From Hyposmocoma kahamanoa (taxonomy: Eukaryota; Arthropoda; Insecta; Lepidoptera; Cosmopterigidae): a DNA stretch of 64,000 nt. The notes under the pieces are model-generated. The model did no database searches. It saw only the letters and a program-made list of their open reading frames with translations, and was not told where the DNA came from. A program made the position numbers and the translations under genes. The DNA is taken from NCBI RefSeq assembly GCF_003589595.1, contig NW_020654422.1, forward strand, positions 2,432,123 to 2,496,122, written 5' to 3'. Positions 1-11,367 of the stretch are shown one piece after another (within the stretch, counting starts at the first letter, position 1; the number at the start of each line of letters is the position of its first letter).

Positions 1-770
1 TAAACATTAGGCATACAAATATATTGAAGGTACATTATACATTTATTCATATACACTTCAACAGCCTATATTAATGGTAAAAAGGTGTCTTATTTAAGTA
101 ATATGACCTGGGCGCGCACATTACGGATCTAAAACGCGGTGACAGTGATTCGGGTCAATTTTAATGATAATAATTGTAAAATGTAACTAGATGTCAAGTA
201 AAAAGGGGAAAAATTTATATGTGGTAATAATAAAAATAATAATAATAATAATAAAAATGTAATATTGACAAAATATACATACAAATGTCAATATGTATGT
301 AAATACCATAGAGGATGGAAAAAACAAAGGAAAGGAGCTGCCTAATCTACGGAATAAACGTACCCACCTAAACAAAAAATGTCTACTACAAATGGCGGAT
401 TTAGTGTTGTACCATAATCATAGATAAGTCAATATCGACATGCCAATGTATGGCTTGAACGTTGAAATTGTTTTTATGTTTGCAAATTTGTATAGTATAC
501 TGTAATCAAAGTATCATTAATATTAGGCTATTATAACTAGGCAAAGTAATGAGCAATTTTAATCAAAATTAAATATAAAGTTATTTACCAATAAATGTAA
601 CGATGGAATTGCATTAATGTAGGTAATCTAGTTACATTCAAAGCTCTATTAAAATTTGACTCGTCAAAATAGAGCGAACAAACGAAGACGGTATTTGATC
701 GCTTTGCATTTACCGCTTCCTTTTCCTTTACCAGTTGCACAAATGCGTATTAAAGAAAAATCTTCGTATA

Positions 771-937
771 AAGGTTTTCGCGATTGTTACACATAGGAAA
801 TGAAACTATTTTTCCGGATTTAAATGGCGTATATTTGTTTTTTCAAACAAGCCCATACAGGTCCCATCAACCGTGACCATGGGACCTGTAAAGGGCCCGA
901 AACGTCGGTTTGTTTGAAAAAATAGTTTCATTTCCTA
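771..937. mobile_element. Family C repeat, inverted-repeat form
   Basis: It contains the family C block (TTTTCGCGATTGTTACACAT, GAAACTATTTTTCCGG) followed by its inverted end (CGAAACGTCGGTTTGTTTG, AATAGTTTCATTTCCT). Two opposed pieces meet around the ACCATGGGACC core. Confidence 0.6.
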
Positions 938-1984
938 AAAATGTTCATTTCAATAATTTAACCTTATTTGCTTTTATTTTTGTTAACGTATTGATGTCAT
1001 ACACTATAATGTTAGCCATCGTGGTCAGAGGTACAGGATAAAAATGATACATGGTGCGAGGAGTTCCTTTCGCGCACCTCAAGTGCTACTTCATTAGTGT
1101 TCAATATCTGGGTTTTTTTGGTTGTTTTACATAACATTTCTAGATTTTCTAGACAAGATTCTCTATACTCCTATAAACATGTAATTTTAGGTTCTTGACG
1201 TATGGATGACGTTAACAAACTGAGTAAAAACTTCCAAGTCCGACGTTTCAAAGTTTTATTTAAAAGGTTACAACGTGTTAGGAAAATATTACTATAGACT
1301 ATCAGGTAGGTCCGGTAATAATTATCATAATCATTAATTCAAAGAATGAACTCCTAGACAGGAAATGATAGTACCAATGATTCTCTCACATAATTAAAAT
1401 TTGATTAAGGTAGTCACCGTTCGAGGAAAAATCTTAACATCACGATGCTAAAATGAGATAAATAGGGGTCAACGCCATCTAGTGGATTTTTAGGAAACTG
1501 TATGATAGACAAAGTTTCTTGGTGCAATTTTTGTATAAAATAGGTTTGTTACACATGTATATTCTCTATTGACAACCAGTACATAATCTTCGTTAATCAA
1601 CTCATCATTTCATAGTATATATGTAGTCCTGTTTCGTACTCACGCACATAGAAACAAGTAATAATATAAGTTGCTTGGCAGCTCATAGCTCATTAATATT
1701 GTTGAAGACGTGTTATGTCTTACATCCATAAAAATGAACGCTCGTATGGTCACACGTATCAATTGTTGCTAGTTTAAATGAACCAGACAGGTGCGAATTA
1801 AACTTACGCTTTAAAGATTCTGTACCACAACAATAGAATATAAAATGTTTTTACAGCGCGTATAAAGTCATATTAGCTTCTCACTCGACTTAGTTGTTTC
1901 GCTTTCGATGTCACTTTAAATGTAATATTTTTAAAAAATTATAAAAACGTAGAAGAAAAAAGTAGTTTTATACTCGTAAAATAG
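938..1984. other. Intergenic AT-rich sequence, nothing recognised
   Basis: No long ORF, no recognisable repeat ends and no splice-consistent coding sequence seen. Confidence 0.6.
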
Positions 1985-2258
1985 TTCTTGAAATTTCATC
2001 TATTTACAAAGTTTTACTGAAATCGGTTACCGGAACGAGCGCTAAGCCGGATTCATTTCCTAGTTTGCCACTCTTAGACGTGGAATATTTTCTTCAAATT
2101 TAAATGGGACCAATACTGAGATTTCCTCATTTCTACTAAAAAAGAACCATAACAATCGGTTCACAAATTTTATCTTTATTTGGAGTTATCGTGTGACATC
2201 CATATAAAAAATACAGTCGGATTGAGAATCTCCTCCTTTTTTTGAAATCGATTAAAAA
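1985..2258 (-). mobile_element. Family A TIR element, copy 1
   Basis: Family A is about 270-300 bp. Its ends are AACCGACTTCAAAAA and TTTTGAGGTCGGTTTT, an imperfect terminal inverted repeat. Internal blocks include TGTTACGCGATAACTC, GAACCGATTTTGATGATTCT and ACTTTCCGGTAACCGATTTC. This copy is reversed and diverged. Confidence 0.7.
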
Positions 2259-2263
2259 GTAAG

Positions 2264-2475
2264 TCAGCAGTTTAGGCATAGCAATTTTGGTATAGAGATA
2301 GATGGGACCTAGGAAAAGGACATAGGCTATGTTAGCTAGCTGATCTTAAAGAGGCTGAAATAAAGGATGAAAGTTTGTATGGAGAGCCGATAAAAATATG
2401 AAAATTAGTATAGTACAGTAGGCTAAAAGTACTTACTCTACGCAGACGAAGTCGCGTGCACCAGTTAGTCTAGTA
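2264..2475 (-). repeat. Interspersed repeat K
   Basis: Reversed version of 22900-23172: shared blocks include TTGGTATAGAGATAGATGGG, GATGAAAGTTTGTATGGAGA and AAAATTAGTATAGTACAGTA. The family is a lepidopteran-type repeat of unknown class. Confidence 0.5.
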
Positions 2476-2738
2476 GTAAATTTCGAAAATTCCACGCTTT
2501 TTACACAATAGCAATTTCCAGAAAAGAAGCCGTGATATATTAATGGTCGACCAAAATCCCACGAGAAGGGTTCCTTTTGTGCCATTTAGGTACATAACAC
2601 CAAAAAGGTTATTTTGAATTTAATTGACTTTTGAATGTGTGTGTTATGTATGAGTGGGAAAAGTGTGTTTGCGTACGAGACTGACCGTAAGTAGCTGCGT
2701 GGGCGAGTATGTGTGTGTGTACTTAGTCATAGACCCAG

Positions 2739-2945
2739 TGAAATGTTTATTTTATTCATCATATCAGCCGGAAGACGTCCACTGCTGAAGATAGGCATCC
2801 CCCAAAGATTTCCAGACCAGCCGATCGGACGCGACGTGCATTCATCGGTTACCCACCCTTACCAGGTCATCTGTCCATCTAGTAGGGGGCTGTCCGACTG
2901 AACGCCTTCCAGTTCGTGGTCTCCATTGGGCCGTCAGTTCTACTG
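2739..2945 (-). repeat. Interspersed repeat L
   Basis: ATCATATCAGCCGGAAGACG TCCACTGCTGAAG and CCCCCAAAGATTTCC match the inverse of 19760-19830. Probably the 3' end of a retrotransposon ending in GATGATGATG. Confidence 0.5.
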
Positions 2946-3143
2946 GTTCTAGTTCACTGCCACTTTTTTATTTTATTAATAATTTGTAATTCCTTTTTTT
3001 GTCTTGCATACTAGGTTTTTAGTAATTAGTTTGCTTTTGTATATTAATTTTACTTGAAATATCATTTTGAGGCAGATCTTTTGGTACCTATACAAAATTT
3101 GTATTGCCGCTATAACAGCATTATATTAAAAATGCGAAACAAA

Positions 3144-3199
3144 AAGAGAGCTCTACCGTGAACTTCATAAGTGGTTTAAGAAGTTAATAGAGCTCTCTT
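3144..3199. repeat. Hairpin with AGAGAGCTCT stem
   Basis: AAGAGAGCTCT and its inverse flank a 34-base loop that itself contains AACTTC/GAAGTT. It may be the core of a small inverted-repeat element (TATACAAAATTT and TATTTTGTATA outside). Confidence 0.6.
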
Positions 3200-3671
3200 A
3201 TACAATATTTTGTATAAGTATTGTGGGCCAATGTAAACTGATAAAAATGGAAGTAAATTACATTGCTACTCCGCGAACCCAGTGAAGGTGGAATCGTGCA
3301 AAGTAACTGTGTTTGTGTTGAATATTTTTTTCATGCAATTAATTTTCCGACCCTCTCTCCGCACGAAATAAATAACGAAAACGCACCTACAGTCACAAAC
3401 ACCATCCAAAATATACTCGACACGTGTTTCGCCTCTCTAGGAGGCTTTCTCACTTGTTGATTGGTCGAGGCTCAGATGAAGAATCACAAAAGCACACGAA
3501 AGTTTCTTAATCTGACAGTATTCGAACCTGCTTCTGCACTACAAACTAGGTTCTGGTTCTGTGAGATCGATGTAATTTTTGTTTGCGTTTGATATTTGTA
3601 TTAATAATTATAACAAACTAGTGGAGTAATTAAACAAAAAAATAAACGAATGGAAGGAAAGTAGTTTTAGC

Positions 3672-3706
3672 CGCAGTAACGCTCCTTGTGAAAGAGTTTG
3701 TCCAAA
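3672..3706 (+). repeat. Family B 5' scrap
   Basis: CAGTAACGCTCCTTGTGAAA plus GAGTTTGTCC only. Confidence 0.45.
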
Positions 3707-4342
3707 AAAGTGTACCTTTTTTTTTTTAGTATTACCAACCACCAGCCAACGTAACCATTCTGAGATTGTGCAGACCCAAGATGGACGCTCGGATGGCCGT
3801 GAAGCTTCTTCTTCAATCCCCTCCAGGCTTCATTTGGTTCTTCGTTCGCCTCCTGTTCTCAATATACCATCATCCAATCGTCACCGTGTTAACCTGCGGT
3901 TTTATCTCGAATCCTTTGGACAGTCGTCAAGAAGTTAAGAGAACTCTAATGCTACTGAATTCTCGCCATTTTGCCTTATTAAATTGAGTAACCGAGGCGT
4001 GATATAACTATGGAATCCACATCAACAACATTTTTACTTACTTTTGAACAATTTAACCGGTTGTGCAACCGACATTCTGTTAAAATCTACCCGGTTTCGA
4101 ACCAGTTTCTCTTTTATAAATAACCACACCACCCTATGGTGCTGTTTTTGCAGAACTTGCGACGATATTTATAATTTTTATATTTTTTTATTTGTTTTTT
4201 TTTGGTATCTCTTCAAAAAGCAAAGCTGCTGGAAGATTAAAATAAGATTTGTTTATCTTTAGAAACTATAAATACATGTTTTGCCGATTATGTGTCCATT
4301 CCAAAGTGTATAAAAAACTTATTTATGTTAATTTTATTTGAC

Positions 4343-4500
4343 ATCCTCCGTGGTCGAGTGGGTTGTACACCGGTTTTCATAGTGCCGCCAACTCCCAGTA
4401 AAGTCCCAGGTTCGATTCCCGGCCGGGTCAATGTAAGACAAGCTAACTTTTCTATATTGTCTCGGGTACCGTCGTTGTTTATGATATCTATATTTTTTTA
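4343..4500 (+). mobile_element. tRNA-derived SINE (A box TGGTCGAGTGGG)
   Basis: A leucine/serine-tRNA-like head (CCTCCGTGGTCGAGTGGG) with a B box (GGTTCGATTCC) at about 4410, then a unique body (TCTCGGGTACCGTCGTTG). It differs from family E in its body and has no second copy that I see here. Confidence 0.6.
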
Positions 4501-5290
4501 TTATTTTAAATTTAATTTATTTGTACTAACAATATGATTCTTAGTCCTTAATATTTAATTTAAAAAGATATAATTATTTTATTTTTAATTATGAGAAATC
4601 GATTTTTAAATTTAATTTTCATTTATATCTTCAAATATCAAAATATTTTTTATGACTTCGTAGTACTTATTATAATTAACTATGGTCCAAATTGCCTGAA
4701 ATAAATGATTATTCTTATTATTTCGTTACGACGAGTATGTTTTACTCACGCAAAATATGTAAGCATGTATGAAAAGCTGACGATCACTAAAGAACTTTGC
4801 TAGGTTGGTATAGAGTGTCTTTGAATAGAATGTTGTTTACGAACATTTCTTTCACACGAATACATACGTATTTCATATATAATGTACCTAGTTAGATTAC
4901 TTTTTTATACTACAAGTTATTTCATTTGATTTTCTGCTGAATAGCCCACGCTAGTATTGTTTGGTACAAGCTGTTGAACTGTAGAATGTTCTAAATTTGT
5001 TTAATGTAAAAATACACTAATAGACAATACAGTACAAATATTAGAGTGGCATTTCGTTCAAAAACACTGATATTAAAAAGGTTATAATGATTGTGTACAC
5101 TGGTGTCCAAGCTATGTAAACATTAGTTCCATAAAACAAAAAAATACTGTTATAGAAAACCAGAAGGGCTATTTTCAAATATTTCAATTTGAAAGTTCTG
5201 AAATTAATATTGTTATATTTGAAAAAAGTTTTGTTTTTTATAATAATACACAATATGGTATGTAGCGAATCGCAGCAGACGTTAGAAACC
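4501..5290. other. Intergenic AT-rich sequence, nothing recognised
   Basis: The minus-strand frame 5041-5307 (88 codons) has AT-driven composition, no start context and no family resemblance. Confidence 0.5.
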
Positions 5291-5445
5291 TTTTTAACCG
5301 ACTTCAAAAAATGAGGTCTGTAATTCGACTGAATTATTTTTATGCACGTTTGGCGATAAATCCGGTGTTTGTGAATCGATTTTTATGATTCTTTTTTTGT
5401 TGAAAAGGGGTACTTGGGTAGTGGTCCCATTGAGAATAGAAGAAA
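5291..5445 (+). mobile_element. Family A TIR element, copy 2 (left half)
   Basis: TTTTTAACCGACTTCAAAAA, then TTCGACTG, GTGAATCGATTTTTATGATT and TAGTGGTCCCATTGA. It is truncated after the GTGGTCCCAT block. Confidence 0.65.
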
Positions 5446-6399
5446 AACTGAGATTATTGTACGTATACTACAGTCTTTTTAACAGATTAGTTTTAGATCG
5501 AAATTCTAAATTTAATTATACTTGTTTTTGGCGCCTTTTTCTTTGTTATCGTCGTTATTCCTCTGTGTTTCGTTCGTAACTTTACTTTTTTGGTTTAAAT
5601 AAACTATGAGTACCTATATTTTCCTTAGCACACAACAAGGTATATAATGTAATATACGTGTCACGTATATACATTAGTAAATATATACATATATCATATT
5701 TATATTACAAGTTGTATAACAATGGTTATTGCCCGGTAACGGCACGCTACGATAATATATACCATGAAGTTTTAATAGTTAAATGTATGAGATTGTAGTA
5801 ATAATGACTTATTAAGTTAACATAAAGTTACAGATCTAACGTAATCACAGACTAACAAACTGTGAGACTTTCCTAGTAGACCTAGAAATGAGACTCCAGT
5901 GACTGTTATAAATTATATTATAAGATCTTTCACTATAAATCCAAACAAAACAAAAACACGTTTTTTCTAGTCAAACATGTTTTACGTAATGGCGGTCGAA
6001 CGTTAGCGTTCCGTTGATTCGCTGATGACAATATCGATTTATTTATTATTTCGATAAAACTAATTCTTATTAGAGCAAAGTAAGTTTTCTAACAAAATAA
6101 AATAAATTACTCAAATACTTAAATAAATAATTAGTCATGATTCGCTAATAAAACAGTGTTACACGTTTAACCTTTGTGAGAGATTGTACTCCGTACTGAG
6201 TAACTAGAGTTATGTTACATATTATGTTACATAAATTGTTCTATTTTAATTTTATTGAATGTCAGCATGGTTTACCACGATAATATTAATTACATTAATA
6301 TTAATTATATTTTTTGCGGAATTACTTCCACCACTACCACTAGTTTGTTATAATTATTAATACAAAGATTAAGAAGAAAAAGAACACTTACGAAAAATT
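5446..6399. other. Intergenic AT-rich sequence, nothing recognised
   Basis: Contains ATAT/TTAATATTAAT runs only. Confidence 0.55.
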
Positions 6400-6560
6400 C
6401 CTTCAATCCGGCTGGAGTCGAACCGACGATGTCTTCTAGCAAACCACGCTAGACGCTATGCCAACTAAGCCACGTAACGAACCAATAGATCTTACAAATT
6501 TTTCTACGTGCTTGTTGCAGATATTTGTTATGGTTTTTTTAAGACTTTTGCCTTAGCGCG
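6400..6560 (-). mobile_element. tRNA-derived SINE, family G
   Basis: On the minus strand the head reads GTGGCTTAGTTGGCATAGCG (A box) and later CGGTTCGACTCC (B box). The plus-strand flank ACGTGCTTGTTGCAGAT matches the copies at 19874 and 58425. Confidence 0.6.
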
Positions 6561-7467
6561 TTCTATTTTGTTTCATATATTATATAATACATACACGCTT
6601 TGCTACAATTTAATCCGTTGCTGAGCGATGATATTAATATAACACTAAGCTATAATATTATATCACGAGTATCTCCCTCCCTCCTCTCTCTTTATTTCTT
6701 TCTGCATTTTGTCTGCGTATGTTTTTCTTATTTTTAGTATGTTCTTAACTATTACCAAAGAGGATCTAACCATTACGAGCTGTGGCAGCAAAGGCTATAT
6801 TATATTCCGTGTTCTTGAGAACTGTACTTCAGTCATAGAGCCATTGAAATGTTAATTGTTTATTATATTAATAATTTGTATATCCTTTATTGTATTGCAT
6901 GTCAAATTAAGTCAATCTTGTTTCATTCTCTCCCTTTCTCACTCCCTTTCTTTCTCTCTATTTCTGTGCGTCTGTGCGTGAATTTAACAGAACCATATTA
7001 TACGGCACTAAGGTTTTTAGACTAAGAGTGTTAATTTTCTGAAGAAGAACAATAGTAATCATGCGCACGCTCACTACTTAATAAAGTTGGAAACGACTTC
7101 ATACAGTTTCTGTAGAAATTAAACGCGGCCAATGACAGGAAATCATGTATCGGGTTACTTCGAAGTAGCTCTTTGTATTAGGGTATCAATATAGATATAG
7201 AATGTGCGAAAGGATGTAATTATACCCAGTTTAGTAAATTTTGCAAAACTGAAGCTGTATTTGAACACAATGTGACATGCTCTGAATCATTGATTTAAGT
7301 ACGGGGCTTGCACGAATGGAGAGGTTGTGGACCTACTTATAGTAGGTTATCTTTGGACTCCGATTCCACTACTTATGTAGCAATACTATACTGTATTATG
7401 AGAAATAAATAACACTACTACGTTACAACTATAACGCACCATATAACTATGCACTTTTAGCAGTATA
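6561..7467. other. Intergenic sequence with pyrimidine-rich patches
   Basis: CTCCCTCCCTCCTCTCTCTT at about 6671 and CTCTCCCTTTCTCACTCCCT at about 6928 are low-complexity; no gene signal. Confidence 0.5.
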
Positions 7468-7740
7468 GCCATTGTAGTAATGGAGCTCTCTGTGAAAGAG
7501 AGGAATCGTCTCAGTTGTGAGCATTACTGCTTTACGATTTTGCAGTGTAAGGGTGGTGATGAAATTACAGACACAATCATGGGCTTTGTCAACTTACGTG
7601 ACAGTGTGACCGGCGCAGGGCTGTGCCCTTTAGATCTTTGTGATTTAAAGCTCTAAAGACTGCAATTGTTATGGACAGGTGTGTCGCTTACTACCAGACC
7701 CACAACTTGTTTGTCCCGTCTCTTGGTATCATGAAAAAAA
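7468..7740 (+). repeat. Family B interspersed repeat
   Basis: Family B is about 270 bp. Blocks in order: GAGCTCCTTGTGAAAGAGTT, GCCAAGCAGTAATGTGAGCA, GGTAAGGGTGCTGGTGAAAT, CTCAGATCTTTGCGATTTAA, CACGACTTGTTCGTCCCGTC, then ATTATAAAAAAA. The A-rich end suggests retrotransposition. The autonomous partner is not identified. Confidence 0.65.
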
Positions 7741-8689
7741 TCTTTATAAATGTACAAAATTCAAACCTAATATACCTAACGGTTAAATTTTAATCTATGA
7801 CATTAGGACGAACGGATGAAGGAACGGAAATGACTATAATATGAACAATGTAGTCTGAATTTAGATAAAGCCAGGTCTGTAAATACTTATAGACTTCTTA
7901 CCTACTGACTTGTGTAAAAAACACAACATAACCTCTCAAGGCCGAGTTCAATGTTGCTAACAAAACGACTACAATTACACAATGCCTCGTATTTTCTTAG
8001 ATAAATATAAGTAAATGGTACTGATAGCATTTATGAGCTGAAAAATTGAGGAAGTTCCCCACTTTTCATATGAAATATAGATAAGTTCTGGGACTTAAAA
8101 TATAAACGAAATTTAAATCGATATAACGCAATCTTTTAGAACCGAGAACATGAAACAATTATCGCATTTGAATACAATATCGATGTTGCAATTAGATACA
8201 CTTCAATCGAAGACTTTGAACTTAAAGGTCATACGTTTAAAGAATTTAATTTTAAGCTTGTCTCCGAGTTTGTCCACGTTTTAGAGGCTCTGAATAATAA
8301 TTAACTTACTAAAGTTAATTATTATTCATAGCTACACCCCATTACTACAAGTAAGGTTTCCCTGAAGAGATAAATTGGGTCACTGTTCAGTATTTTAGTA
8401 TACCAAATACGCTGGGGAGTTCTACATGCCTTCCAGAGTCTAGTAAACAATATCCGGTAGCATAATTAATACTTTAATCTCTGCGTCACTTAAAAAAGTG
8501 ATGAAGGCTCGTTAGCAATAATAAAGTCTAATTTTATATTCTACATTGTAATATTTATTGTAATGAATATTTATGATGTTTTACTATCATGATATTATTT
8601 TTTTGTATAATTACTTTGTATTAATAATTATAACAAAGTAGTGGACTACAACAGACAGAACTCGAATCTTTGTCACCCGCCGTAATATT
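7741..8689. other. Intergenic AT-rich sequence
   Basis: Only the hairpin at 8292 stands out. Confidence 0.5.
8292..8327. repeat. Perfect AT-rich hairpin
   Basis: GAATAATAATTAACTT and its exact inverse with a 4-base loop. Confidence 0.85.
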
Positions 8690-8909
8690 AATTAATAATA
8701 ATAATAACGTGCACACACACATAGCCCTGCACTAGGGAAAACCCTGTGTGGCGGGTGCCATGGAGACACACATGGACAACGACAAATTACACCCAAACTC
8801 ACGAGAGAAATAAATGTAGGACATACAAATATTTCTCCCGGCCCGGGAATCGAACCCAGGAACTCTGCGTGGCAGTCCGGCATGGTAGCCGTTTGGCCTC
8901 GGAGGCAAT
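8690..8909 (-). mobile_element. tRNA-derived SINE, family E
   Basis: Reverse orientation: an AT-rich tail (TAATAATAATAA) at the left, the body in the middle, and the head GGAATCGAACC...GGCCTCGGAGGCA at the right. Two short overlapping ORFs here are SINE shadows. Confidence 0.8.
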
Positions 8910-9429
8910 TATAACAAACTATTTGACATTGCTTAGTCGAGGCATGAGCCGCAGTTAACACGACTACACCTCATTTTAATATTCTAGGGAAAGACAGAAA
9001 TCGTTAAGAAATAATTCTTTGTTATTTCAATACAAATGAATCAATAAAATTTAGGTACATTTGGGTTTTTCTTAGTAATTGAACAACAATTTTTATAAAA
9101 CTGTGTGTTGTGTGGTTTTAGTAGCGCCTGGTAAACAAGCAATAGCAAATTTTTTATTTGATATTGTTTCAGGCGCAACTCAATTGCATTTATGTTAATC
9201 CTATTGTTAAAACACTTACATTTACTATTTCCGGCACCGTAGTATTTTAATTACATGTACTCAGTACTCTAAATACTAATAATACCTATTATATTACTTC
9301 GTATCTTTATTATAACGTACGGTTTGTCGTTATTATGAAAAATTTAAAAGTATCTATGTAATGTAAAAGAAATATGAACAGTAGTCGTATGGTCGGCATG
9401 ACACCCAAGTAGGTAAGGGTCAATTAAAA

Positions 9430-9764
9430 ACAAGATCAGTATCTATCACAATGCAGCCAATCCATCGGACGTCAGTGAGCAGTCGCGCGCGCCGTACAAT
9501 CGCCTCTGCAACACTATTTTTACTCTGATCTTGGACGCATGCCACAGCTGGGTTCGAGCGCTAGTACGAATTAACTCCCGCATTCAAACGTACCTTTCCC
9601 AACTAAATCTTTAATAATACTAACCCAAAAGCGCGAAAATTATGAATGAAATCCCCCCAGTTTCTGAATGTTTGTAGTGTTACAAATAAACGCCAGGGTT
9701 TCTGGCCGTAGACGCGCTAGTCGAATCGAGAATGGCGCCGTGAGCGCCTCGGACCGCGTCGACC
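9430..9764 (+). promoter_or_regulatory. Probable 5' UTR and core promoter region of the first gene
   Basis: The stretch is markedly GC-richer than its surroundings (GCGCGCGCCG near 9481, GCGCCGTGAGCGCCTCGGAC near 9733). It holds two insect-type initiator matches (TCAGT at 9436-9440 and 9472-9476). No convincing TATA box is seen. The start site is a guess; a 5' UTR intron cannot be excluded. Confidence 0.35.
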
Positions 9765-11367
9765 ATGGCGCGACATAGATGGACGCTAGCTCTAATTTTA
9801 ATCTGCCTACCCATCCTAGCAACAGTGATAACCGCATTCCGTGTACGTGATTTACCTGCGAATATTCAGGACAGTTTAAAAGCTGATTTAAAGAAACACA
9901 AGTGTGAAGACTGTGACGTGGACGATTCCAAGGTCGGTCAAAAGTTGCATAGTGTTAAAATCGAAAGTGCTAAACGTTATGACGAGTTGAAAAAAGCTGT
10001 TCGGGAAAAGCAACAGGAATTGAACCAGAAAGCGGGTAAACTAAATTATAAATATGTAGATGACAGTGCTGATGACGACGACGATGATGATGATGATTTG
10101 GACTTTTTGAAAAGTGAAACAGGTCTTAAAAAAGAAGAACCTTCCAAGGTTGTGAAAGCGAAAAAAGGTGGTACGGATGGTAAAATTAAAAAACCGGTAG
10201 TGGATGATGATGATGACGATGATGATGACGACGATGACATTACACTAGTAGAAATGAAACAATCTGCGCCTAAAAAGTTACATGATTCTAGTAAGAAGCA
10301 GACTTCTAAAGATAAAGTTAAAAAACCAGTAAAAAAAGATGATGGCGATGATGATGATAAGAAAAAGAAATCAAAACAGGACACACAAGACAAAGAAAAA
10401 AAAGTATCCATAAAATCAGATGGCGGTAAAGATATTAAGAAAAAGATTCCTGAATCAGATTCTAAAGTAACAACTAAAAAACCTTCAAAAAAGACGATTG
10501 ACGATGTCGATGACGATGACGACGACGACGACGATGATGATGAAGATTACAAGCCCAAAAAATCTGAAAACATTAAAAAGAAACCAGAACAGTCTAAAGG
10601 ACATAGCAACAATAATAAGAATAAAAATTTATTTAAAAAATTAAGAGTTGATGATGATAACGACAACGGCGACGACAATAGTGATGATGATGATGACGAT
10701 GACGACGACGATGAAGATGTTGACGATGAAAGTGACATTTATAATGGATTGAAAAAAATGGCAAAAACAAAAAATATTGTCCACATGCCAAAGCCAGACA
10801 AACCAGCTACCGATAAAGCATCAAAACATTTGGAAGGTAAAAAAGAATCACTTACAAAAGGAGATGTTGTGAAAAACAAAGCCAAAGTATTGGAATCTAA
10901 AAAAGAGGATGTGAAAAAACCCGAGCCTAAGAAAGAAATAAAACCAACTGACAAAGTGAAAGACGAAAAGAAATCAAAACCTGATACCACAGAATCTGCA
11001 AAGAAACGAAAAGAGGTAGAAGAAGATGTGAAATCAAAACAAGTCAAAACCAAACAAGAAGAGCTTAAAAAAGATAAGAAGTCTGACTCTAAAGAAAAGG
11101 CAGTGAAAGACCTTGGAAAAAGTATCAAATCATCAGCAGAAAAACTAGTAAACAGTCAAGAAATTTATTACAAAAGTGAAACTCATTTGAAGGACGTAAC
11201 GGATGCTTTACAAAGACGAAATTTGCTCCAAAGTGAATTTGAGGACTTTTACGCTTTCTTTCCCACTTTTGCTCCAAACTTTTCGCGTATTCACAATCCG
11301 GAATGCCGACGTCATGGACAGATTCTACTGAGGCAGTTACGAGGAACCAAATTATGGGCTTTGAATA
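9765..11367 (+). CDS. Exon 1: signal peptide, poly-Asp/Lys extension, start of NRF domain
   Basis: The ATG sits in a strong context (GACCATGG) and opens 534 codons. Residues 1-24 are a hydrophobic signal peptide (core TLALILICLPILATVITA). A short Cys pair (KCEDCD) follows near residue 47. After it come five acidic blocks, at about residues 103-111 (nine Asp), 147-158 (twelve Asp), 192-198, 246-260 and 297-325, separated by Lys-rich spacers; Lys-rich sequence then continues to about residue 475. The last 24 residues (NPEC...LWALN) look like the start of the NRF domain. The open frame would stop at 11373-11375, but a perfect GTAAGT donor at 11368 ends the exon in phase 1 one codon earlier. Asp codons mix GAT and GAC. 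Long antisense ORFs here are shadows of the repetitive composition. Confidence 0.9.
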
